From: Antedon mediterranea
Lineage: Eukaryota > Echinodermata > Crinoidea > Comatulida > Antedonidae
Assembly (NCBI RefSeq): GCF_964355755.1
Contig: NC_092678.1
Location: forward strand, 4,126,922-4,190,921
Length of the DNA: 64,000 nt
Direction: 5' to 3'
This document shows positions 1-17,600 of the stretch, piece by piece. Position numbers and translations under genes: made by a program. The notes under the pieces are model-generated. The model had not been told where the DNA came from. It saw only the letters and a program-made list of their open reading frames with translations, and did not search any database. Numbering within the stretch: the stretch's first letter is position 1; the number at the start of each line of letters is the position of its first letter.

Positions 1-29
1 ATGGATACTTGACTTGAATGTTCTACCAT

Positions 30-725
30 GCTACAAACCTTTTGGCTTTTCCAGCCACGAACTATCTTTCGTAAACACATACGTAGCCTGGAACCCTGGT
101 CGAGTTGTTGATGTTGTGTTAGCCCTTACAACATATCTGATTGTCAGCTTTTTTTCGGTTACACTAAGCGGCGGTGGACGGGATTTAGAGGCAGCACAGT
201 ATGTTTCAACAATTTCTTCATTAACAGATATCTGTAACGATAAAATCATGATTAATCTTTTGAGTTTTAGAGGTCACCCCTCCGCCGTACTCTTCAAAAC
301 AAAAGTTTTCGGGAGTTTAGGAGACGTAGTAGCCTCTAACATCGATCTCCAACGTTCTTCTGATTCCTATTTCTTGCCACTATTCATAGTAAAAATTATG
401 TTTGTAAACGTTGACACAACCTGGGGATGGGGAGGGGGAGAGTTATAGAATCAAAGAATGAATGCCTATACTGCAGTAATTATCGACTTTACCTCTATAT
501 AGTCGCCATCGCCATGGAGGCAGTTTGTCATCAGTGATTCTTGCACGGATGATCCATATAAAAAGAAATCCGTGAATAGAATCCGAACTGAATGCTTTTT
601 AGGATTAAAGATATATTCACACACATAGTTGCCAGGTGGTCTTGGCAACGGAAAGCTTGGTGATTTGATATGATGTGTGAACGCACTGGACTGCGTGCTA
701 GGCCTTGCTGTAAATTGCTCACACT
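30..725 (-). CDS. CUB-domain protein, two exons, partial
   Basis: Two minus-strand exons, 725-493 and 231 to about 30, join in phase 0 with good splice sites: acceptor CAG before 725, donor GTAAAG after 493, acceptor TTACAG before 231. Together they encode one CUB domain, an extracellular beta-sandwich module. The first exon has the SPSFP start, the NYVCEYIF strand, ILFTDFFLY and the conserved acidic DYIEV stretch. The second has the ETYC cysteine and the closing GFQATYVF strand. CUB modules occur in secreted proteases, complement-like proteins and receptors; which this is cannot be told. The reading frame meets a TAG near 28-30, but a possible donor (AAAG then GTTTGT) lies just before it, so the gene may continue off the left edge. 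Upstream exons were not found between 726 and 2500. Confidence 0.7.
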
Positions 726-2500
726 CTGTTTAAATAAAAGATACAGACAAATATATTAAAACTGTTTGATTTACGTTGTGATATATTTGGTTAACTTGAC
801 TATGTGAACCAGTTTGTATTTGGTTCTCTCTAGCTAACAAAACAGTAGGCCTATTAGGTCTACGCTGTTAAGACAAGTATAATACATTACACGTACTTAA
901 TAAAAAGTCACAATTTATCTAGGGTTGAATATCTGAAATGCTGTTTGTTTATTAGAATTTCGAAGTACTAATTGTTTTCAAATTACATTCGAAAATGTAA
1001 GTTGATACTTAAGTGTTTGTTCTTGCTGGTACCGTACTAATCTATAACATTAATGAATACCTCGCAGCATATAGCAAGATTTTCCTGCAGCCTTTCATAA
1101 GGTTTCTAGGGACAATAAAGTGTGTCAGAAAACATTCGGTAAGCTGTCACAATACAGCACGGCAATGAGCCCTCAGCAACACGCGCTTGTGGCAGACTAC
1201 GTGATGTAATAAGTGCTGTCAGCCATATATGGTAATGCTGACCAATATTGTTACTAATGTGCAAGAGACTATCGGAACTCAACTGGCACTGATTGGATTT
1301 AAATTGATCAGTATGGTTGATGTGTTTCTGAAAGATTGTAAAGCATTTACACACCTCGAAGCTGATGTCGTTATATTGTTATTTGCAATAATATTTCTTG
1401 GTGATGACGTCATCACTGATAGAAACATACGAAAATTAATTTAATAGGAAGGAGGCTCGCTCCCACCCATCCACTGTGTCAAACAAAGCCATATACATGG
1501 CTGCAATCGCGTGCTCAAGTTAGTTTTACCGACCAACCGACCGACATAGTGAGCTGTAGTAAAAATACCGTGTAGTAGAAAACCTCGCTTGCAAACTAGC
1601 CAAATCCATAGTATATTTGTGTTGGTCATTTACGATGTTTACAGTGTGGCTCATGGTGTTTCCTTCTTCTCCTCTGTATCAAGGATCCCCAGCCGAAGTT
1701 TCGATCGTCTCACTAAAATTATATGATTAAAATGAATTTCTACGATTCACCTCTAGGTGACCCTGTTATTCCAAACAATACCTCACTAGCAAATCAATAG
1801 TAGGCTACTCAACAACTGACGCGACTTACTGTTGATTTAAAGTACATTAGTTCAGATATTAGTTCATTTTATTGGAATTGATACATTGTTATTTTAATAA
1901 AGTAATTTATAGAAATTTTGAAACCTTTAATTTAGAGTGTTTATGTATTATATGTATTTATATTTGTACGAAGGATTCACGTTAGTATTTTGTCAAATAT
2001 TATTGATTACTGGTCCTATTATCACAAATATTTCTTTGCATACTTAAGGTCAATAAAATAACAATTCTTTACAACTAATTTTCTCGTATTACATATTTTA
2101 ATTGCTTTCTTTCTCATGGTGATTCACATCGTGTCTGTCTATTGATATAAATCAATGTATTATTCTTATCGAAATAGTAAATACGCTACTTACTGATTGC
2201 TCTGCTGCCGATATTAAGTTGCGCTAGTCCCCAGCGAAATTTGCCGAGTGTGTTCTTAAACGCAGCGTGTCACAAGAACAGTTGTTATCAAAACAACAGA
2301 TCCGTCACAGACTATTGATTCTTTTTCTAAATAGTTGTACTCTGGTTTTACGTCATGATTTGTACAAATTTAAATCAACAAAATCATATTAATTTACAAT
2401 TGCTTTTTTGAGCTTATGCATTATAAATTAAAATAATATTGTTATAAATTATTATAGTTAATATTAATCAAGATAATACGAAATATGGTAAAGCAAAAGC
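726..2500. other. Intergenic stretch, no gene seen
   Basis: A+T-rich sequence with no convincing exon. Small open frames here (for example around 1106-1444) lack protein-like composition or splice context. The only structured part recognised is a copy of a dispersed repeat at about 1511-1559, also present near 45181-45229 in inverted orientation. Confidence 0.5.
1511..1559 (+). repeat. Dispersed ~48-bp repeat, copy 1
   Basis: This stretch, centred on GACCAACCGACCGACATAG, recurs almost unchanged in reverse complement at 45181-45229. It carries no ORF. It is probably the conserved core of an interspersed element whose ends I could not define. Confidence 0.5.
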
Positions 2501-2503
2501 ATT

Positions 2504-2775
2504 ATGGATGAAAGGTTAAGCCGTTTGGCTTGTGACCACAGAACACTCTTCGAACAGGGTAAGCAATTTTCTTATTGATATAAATATATATATAATATGC
2601 CTACATAATTATGTATGTTAACCTGTCATAAATATATTGTTTATTTTTGTTTTAATGCCTACCAAAGCCAAGTGATGCAGCAGCACATATATACAGAGCA
2701 GAGAATGACAAGAGTCCGACGATCACCGAGGTCATCTCATACTTTAGAAAAATGACCTACAACAATGTCATGTAA
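2504..2775 (+). CDS. Candidate small two-exon gene, unrecognised
   Basis: An ATG at 2504 opens 18 codons of protein-like composition (starting MDERLSRLACD) before a consensus donor (GTAAGC at 2559). A second open stretch at 2668-2775, after an AAAG acceptor, reads PSDAAAHIYRAEND and continues to a TAA after ITEVISYFRKM. Both look coding, but the simple splice joins phase 1 to phase 0, so the frame does not carry through. Either an exon is missing, the start is different, or only exon 2 is real. I do not recognise the family. It lies about 700 bp upstream of the DLD gene on the same strand. Confidence 0.25.
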
Positions 2776-3290
2776 CAGAAAAAACATCAACCTGAAACTT
2801 TAAAAAAGTAGGTGTATAAATTTATTTATTTCCCGGTATTTATGAAAGTGAATGTATGTATAAGAATATGAGAAGGTGAAACAAAAAGAGAGAGTAGGCC
2901 TTGAATTATTGTCAGTGCTCGGGGAGATGTTTATTGAACAGTGTTATAAAATGTGTAAAATATAAATCAAAATATATAAAAATGATACCCTAATGTCTTA
3001 TTTAGAGAAAAAAAGTAGTGTTATTGTATTATGAATTACTTTAAAAATTGGAGATGAAATGGTACCAAGACAGAAGCTCAAAACGTCATAATTGATTTCA
3101 CCTTTATTATTATAAAATAATCTCTTACCTTGTAATCAGACGAACATTTTCGACCAACTGTTCCCGCTGGTGTCAATTTTAATAATGAAAATCTTTCTCA
3201 TCTCCTCTATCGATCTGAACAACTTCATCATCACATTAATAACGGTGGTCGAATCCTCGTGTAAACACCGTACTTACGCACAGTAACTCT
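2776..3290. other. Spacer upstream of DLD, nothing recognised
   Basis: A+T-rich non-coding sequence. No exon, RNA gene or repeat family was recognised. It would contain the upstream promoter of the DLD gene, but no clear TATA box or initiator can be assigned. Confidence 0.4.
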
Positions 3291-3450
3291 CTCCATACAG
3301 TCTAAAATTGCTTTAAAAATGTTAGACTGTAGAGGGGGTGCTTTCTAAAATTGTAAAATACCCCCTCTATAGTATAAATATTCTTTAGGAAATCTTAAAC
3401 TGTAGAGGGGGTATTTTCTAAAAAGTGAAAGTACCCCCTCTACAGTCTGG
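3291..3450. repeat. Tandem foldback hairpins at the DLD 5' end
   Basis: Two successive hairpins: 3326-3339 pairs with 3360-3373 (one G-T wobble) and 3399-3413 pairs perfectly with 3432-3446. Both are built on ACTGTAGAGGGGGT and its complement. A partial arm CATACAGTCT at about 3295-3304 can pair with AGACTGTA at 3324-3331. The arms are near-identical direct and inverted copies, as in a foldback or MITE-type insertion. The last arm ends about 30 bp before the DLD start codon, so the structure lies in the promoter or 5' UTR. Confidence 0.7.
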
Positions 3451-3475
3451 GATTTTTGTAAGAATTTTTCGCAAA

Positions 3476-11490
<8,015 letters not shown>

Positions 11491-12075
11491 ATTATAGCAT
11501 GTTGTTAGTTGGTAACTATAGTAACAAATTACAAGATTTAGATAACTGTATCAAATTATATTATCTTCACAAAACAAGTTTTATGTTCACCATTGTTGAA
11601 TTGTATCTCTGCCACCCTTACACATATATATTTTATACAACTTGAATTTTATTTTAACTTCAATTAATAATTAATCACTTATTTATATCGATATTATTTG
11701 TATTCATAACATGATGCAACACCAATGATTAAGTAAGAATTAGTAAGAATGCCATAGTGTCAATCAAACCTTTAAGCGTGTCTACACACAGTAGGGTTCT
11801 TATTGAGCTTTGAGACGATGGTCAGTCTATGATCTGGATAAAGAACATGCTAGTCTGAAATGCACCTAAAAATCTACACCACTTTCTGTAGAAATTTCCC
11901 CTCCCCAGGTGTTTAATCATTGAATCTGCAGTGTCCTCTTTTTGATCAACAAGTCCGTGTCCCAGGTTTGGTTGCTTCATAGGGTTGTAATATGGTTATT
12001 AAAATTATGAAAAGTTTTGTACAATAAACACTGTTTTAACCCTTTTCAACTCTTTCACCAACAATAATAAATTAT
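11491..12075 (+). other. DLD 3' flank / probable 3' UTR
   Basis: Non-coding A+T-rich sequence after the DLD stop codon. Several AATAAA-like strings occur (for example ACAATAAACAC near 12022), but the true poly(A) site cannot be fixed from sequence alone. Confidence 0.45.
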
Positions 12076-12525
12076 TATATGGTATGATTTATACCATATA
12101 TGGAAAGATTTATACCATATAAGGTAAGATTTATACCATATAAGGTACGATTTATACCATATAAGGTACGATTTATACCATATAAGGTAAGATTTATACC
12201 ATATAAGGTAAGATTTATACTATATAAGGTAAGATTTAAACCATATAAGGTACGATTTATACCATATAAGGTAAGATTTATACCATATAAGGTACGATTT
12301 ATACCATATAAGGTAAGATTTATACCATATAAGGTACGATTTGTACCATATAAGGTAAGATTTGTACCATATAAGGTAAGATTTGTACCATATAAGGTAA
12401 GATTTGTACCATATAAGGTAAGATTTATACCATATAAGGTAAGATTTATACCATATTAGGTAAGATTTATACCATATAAGGTAAGATTTGTACCATATAA
12501 GGTAAGATTTATACCATATTACTAA
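12076..12525 (+). repeat. 21-bp minisatellite downstream of DLD
   Basis: About 20 copies of a 21-bp unit, GGTAAGATTTATACCATATA plus one base, varying mainly at two positions (A/C and A/G). ATTTATACCATATAAGG is close to a palindrome. Because 21 is divisible by three, one frame stays open for 119 codons (heptad RFIPYKV), which is not a gene. Three more copies lie at 12883-12945. Confidence 0.9.
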
Positions 12526-12818
12526 TATATAATGCTGTGTTAAGTTGTAGCAATGTTCTGCAGATGAAATAAATTATTAATTTCAAAGTCTAAATGTTGT
12601 TTTGTTCAAATTTATTGTTTTAGCTGTTTTCATTATTTTAAACTATCTAAATTTTATTCAGCATTGCAATTTCAAATGTTTTGGCATATTCATTTAAAAC
12701 TGCATTTTTGTGGCATTGGAAAACCATTAAATGTCAGTGTTTTATAAACTACATTTACCTGTTATCCAAGGTACATTTTTAGCACCATAAATTAACAGTT
12801 ACGAACTTGTGATCAACC

Positions 12819-12996
12819 TCACAATGCAGTAATCTTTTAAACGTAGGACACAAATAAACACAATTGAGATAGACACCCAGATTTGTACCATATAAGGTAA
12901 GATTTGTACCATATAAGGTGAGATTTATACCATATAAGGTACCCCACAATGCAGTAAACTTTTAAACGTAGGACACAAATAAACACAATTGAGATA
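12819..12996 (+). repeat. Duplicated ~54-bp segment flanking three 21-bp units
   Basis: A segment from CACAATGCAGTAA through AACACAATTGAGATA occurs at about 12821-12872 and again at about 12946-12997. Three copies of the 21-bp DLD-downstream minisatellite lie between. This looks like a local duplication that captured part of the array. Confidence 0.7.
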
Positions 12997-12997
12997 T

Positions 12998-13895
12998 AGT
13001 TATTTAAATTGTAAACCAATAAAATGGTGTTGTGTGCTACGATGCCAATTGGGCTCCTTGCCAGCAAACTGACATGAGTCTACCTGACAGCTTGACGGAA
13101 CTGTCTTTACACGCAAGTGATTTTACTGCTTTACAATTTAATGAACTATGTCTCAATACTAATCAAAACCAGAGAAACATGTTTTCCCTATTAAACACAA
13201 TTTTTAGATTTCTGAATATTTCTCAAGAGAAGCATTTTTTTTATAAATAAAAAAAAAACCACCAAAAATGTAATGGTTGATTAGCTATAACTTACCACAA
13301 TTTGTCAATTAATATTATTCAATTATTTGTACAAAGTTGTAGGCCCTAACCAAACATTTATTCAATTGTTAGTTAATAATAATTATTGCTTGCATTAAAC
13401 CTTAAAGCTACTACATATACAGTAGTATACTATTTTCATAATTTATTAACCATTTATCCATATACTACAATTTAGTATTTTCAATCAAACTGAATAATTA
13501 GGATATTTCTAATGTTTAACATACATTCTTAAACCTCTCTGGAAAACAAGGCATTTTGGGCCTGCCCAAAGGTTTACTATAAATATAATTTAACGAAAAA
13601 TCAATGAACCTTGAATCGCCCAGCGATACAATGAAATGAAAATGTGATAAAAATATGAACCTTCTGCTTGTTATTCTGAGAGCTTGTGTGCTTGTTGAGG
13701 TTGATTGAACAGCATTTTTCACCTTAGATGAAGTATGCTGGATGATCATTGGAGTTCCAAATTGTCCGCAATTATTACAAAGATCCAATCACTACATTTC
13801 ATCATAACTTATAATATTAGTTAATTTTTAGCCAAGGTAAAGGCCTCTCCGTATTTCTCTATGTTGTGCTGCGTTCATCCAGGATAGCAAATTGC
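12998..13895. other. Intergenic spacer, nothing recognised
   Basis: Small open frames (13032-13250 plus, 13516-13788 minus) have no recognisable domain and no clear splice partners. No repeat family was recognised. Confidence 0.4.
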
Positions 13896-13897
13896 TC

Positions 13898-14098
13898 TGG
13901 CGACTTTGTAATGCTACCATTTTGTGTCTTTTCTTGTCTCCATTCAGTGACATCTTTTGTCATGCTAACATTTTGTGTCGTTGCTTGTCTCCATTATGAT
14001 TCAGTGACATCTTTTGTCATGCTACCATTTTGTGTCGTTGCTTGTCTCCATTCAGCGACATCTTTTGTCATGCTACCATTTTGTGTCGTTGCTTTTTT
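13898..14098 (+). repeat. 51-bp tandem repeat
   Basis: Four imperfect copies of a 51-bp unit (containing TCATGCTACCATTTTGTGTC and TTGCTTGTCTCCATTCAGTG); the second has about 6 extra bases. The apparent plus-strand ORF with repeated MLPFCVVACLH is a by-product of the 3n period. Confidence 0.85.
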
Positions 14099-14646
14099 TT
14101 CAAAATATTAGTAACTATAACTACTTTAAAAATAAACAACTGAAAATTTTCTTTTGATACAATAATAATTTTTAATTTAGAAATTTAATAAAGAAATATT
14201 TATCGTAGAGTGGTAAGCCTGCATTAAACTATTTAGCTTTTACTACAGTATGAACAGATGTTCATAACATTTACAAGTTGATATTAAGCAATTGATTACC
14301 ACTACTATGTAGAAATACATGGCATTTGTTTGGACTGCTACAAAACAAATTGTATTATGTTATAGCAGATATACAGTATAAGCTGATTACTCTGTATAAA
14401 CTATAGTCCAAGAACAGGTTCACTTGTGATTGAACCTCCTGAGGCTTCCTTGAACCTCCCAAGTTGATTTACAAAGCTGCCTCTTGACTTTGAGATGGAA
14501 GTCTTTTCCAGTTGTCAGCGAACAAAATCAGATTTTACACGCTCATTAATTTTACAATTATGAGAACAGTAAAATGGTTCGGTAAGTAAGTAAATTGATA
14601 TTTAATTATAATATATTAATAATAATTATAAAACATCATTGTCAAT
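14099..14646. other. IRAK gene 3' flank, no gene
   Basis: A+T-rich non-coding sequence immediately 3' of the minus-strand IRAK stop codon, so it probably includes the IRAK 3' UTR. No other feature was recognised. Confidence 0.4.
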
Positions 14647-17600
14647 TTACGCATTACTTGGTTGTGGAATCTTTGTTTCAATAGGTAACGACAGCGGTTG
14701 CGGCACATCACCTAGTGACTTTTCACAAGAAACATCGCTTGAAACTGGCATAGAACATGGTTGGCGGACATCACTTTCAGAAGAACCAATTGTGCAAGAT
14801 AAATGGGCCATTGATGCTGATTGCAAACTTTGCTGGTTATCAGATGTAGAGATTCCTGTAATATTGGCCGACTGCTCCGGAGCGGTATTCAACCTCTCTT
14901 TAGAAAGTGGTTGTTGAAGCTCAGAAGTGATGTCAGATTTCTCTGGTGCAGAATGAAACCTTTCATTTTCTTTCGGAACATTTTGTTCAGTTACTGCTGC
15001 TTTTTGATAAACTGACATCTCGCCATTCTTTAATTCCTGTGGCTGTTGAAAATTGTGACTCTGTGATGGTGGCACCATCATATGGTGTTGAAGGAACTGT
15101 GGGCCAGCAGGTGATTGCATACCAGGTGTAAGAGAAGGATCTGGAATGAAACTATCATCGGTATCTGTGTATTTAGGTACAAAAGGATTTATAGAGGGAA
15201 TGGATCCTGGAGTTTTGAGATCATTCTGCTGTTGGTTCAAATCAGAAGATGTATCGGATTGTGATTGATGTTGAGGAATATACTGTACTCTAACATTTTG
15301 CATGTCATATGCATTCGGAAACTGCGGATGTCCAAAATTATCCATTCCTGACTGCAGCATTCCTGGAGAGCCGTACGCAGGATACGAGATTCTTTGCGGA
15401 TATGCGAGAGAATAATTCTGATTGAAGCTGCTGCCAGTTGTCGGCATTGAGGAGTCATAGACGTGACTTGTTGGTACGGATGATGGTGTTTGGACAGAGG
15501 AACCAGGAGTTGCTTCTGTTGAATATCCACAAGAGTACAACCGTGATGATGAGAGGCTGTTGTCGCTTGATTGACAAGGTCCCTCTTTGTGCCATGAACT
15601 GATTTTCTCTGTGTTAACTCCATACCCAGAATTGGTAAGTGCTCCTGTATTACCGTTAGGCATCGCAATGTGAAGACCTTCTAGTTTGTGTTTTAACTTC
15701 TGTGTTTCGGACATGTTACCATTCATTTTTGTCTTCATCTCATCATCTGGATGTTCATATGTGTTGCTAGTGGCAATTTTCTTTTCGGTTCCAGCAGGTT
15801 TTATGGTAACACCACTATTCATTGGAGATTGCATCATAGGGTCACCAATTGACCCATAACCTCCTATGGTATAAGTAAAGACATAAAGACATTATACAAT
15901 CTGATTTGGATGTTTTTACATTAATATACATAGCCTGGCTTTATGAGACTGAAATAATGTATATACCTTCTCTCATAGATTTCATAGCCATTCGACTTCT
16001 GCATTTGTTGTTCAAGATGTTAAGTTTTTCTACCACCTACAGTAAGTGAAAAAAAGAGAACGACGCTTTTATATTATAAAGCCAAATTGTTAACACTAGA
16101 TCATGTTTCATATGCTGTAGTTTGTTGGCGCTTGTATAATATATGTGGACTAGTGGTAGCCCTGATTAAGGTAATATTAACTTTAATTTCTCAATTCTTA
16201 CGCTTTCCATTTCTGGGCGGTTCCTAAATTTGTGTTCTGTACATTCAGACGAGATATCAAGGAGCTCGCCAGCCAGATCCCATGGCCAAGAAGGACACTT
16301 TTCATCTTTCAGCATGTCTGTCGTTACTTGTTGTTGATCGTTGCTCTCCTTTATATGTGCAACAAGTTCATTCTGTATACAAAATAGATTTCTAATTGAA
16401 TTGTATTTTTAACTTTCAGCTACAGACAGGGGATTTCAAAGACTGTGGGATAAACAGATACAATAAGGTAAGAACAAAACCAGTTCATACAATTTAAAGA
16501 AATAAAGTCATACCAAATACTGGTGCTGTCGTGGTTCTCTTTTTTCATCAAATGCCCTCTGTCCTGTCAAAACTTCCATAAGAACCTATTAATTTAGAAA
16601 ATATATTTAATTAATTTAAAAATTGGGGTAGTTGTGGTAACTACCACAACACATATTAGTATGTGCACATGTCTGTTACAGCCTATTGAGTTAGACTTTG
16701 CAGTGCCAAAATATAAGTAAACCTTACCACGCCAAAACTGTACACATCCACTTTAGTTGATAATTTAAAGTTGCGTCGATATTCTTCGGGTAGATACGGT
16801 AAAGTACCATGAGCTTCTGTGGTCTTCATTATCGTGTAAAGTTTACCACCGGTTGGACCGTGTCGAGCAAGACCGAAGTCGCCAATCTTTGGTATGAAGT
16901 CTTTACCAAGTAAAATATTTGCACTAATGAAGAAATGCAAAATTGTTTAAGTTTCTCATTCTAGTTGTCCCATGACCTAGAGGATGCTAGTGGCATAGCA
17001 GATGAGATACAGTAGTTGTACTCATCATGTATGATACACAGGCATAAGCCATATCTCCCAGTGGTGCCTATCTCCTCTCCGGGCTGGCGAGGTTTTTTAT
17101 TTTCTGGATGGCCATCTTTGGTCTCCTGAACCGACGCCCTTTCAGTTTTTTTTATGTCTATGTTCATTTAACAAAGTTGATTTTTGTCATTCATTATAAT
17201 ATTTTTATGTCAAATACCTTTTGATGTCACCATGTATGAGTGGTTTATCAGGCTGTGCACGGTGGAGGAAGTTCAATCCTATAGCAGCACCAAGAACAAT
17301 CATATGCCTTGTTGGCCAATCAAGGGGTCTGCGTCTGTCCTTTAAAGACAAATTTGTTTATATGTTGTTATTGAAGGAAGACTGGAACAAACATCACCGT
17401 CTTTAAGACGTTAAGATGACAGTTATGGATTATTCCAATATTATTAGATGACTTACTCGACATAAAAGGTTGTCCTCCAGGGACCCGTTTTCGCAGTACT
17501 CGTAGAGAAGACATGGTAATGGTCCATCGTAGGAGTAGCCAAGTAAAGTTACAATATTTTGGTGTCGGTATCTATGAGAGAAGGTGAGAAGCAGTATACA

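Noticed and set aside
14-448. 144-codon plus-strand ORF at the left edge
   Set aside because: Partly antisense to the CUB exon; no domain, and the minus strand explains the conservation-like pattern.
12100-12459. 119-codon plus-strand ORF of repeated RFIPYKV
   Set aside because: It is the 21-bp minisatellite read in an open frame. The period is 3n and there is no non-repetitive coding flank.
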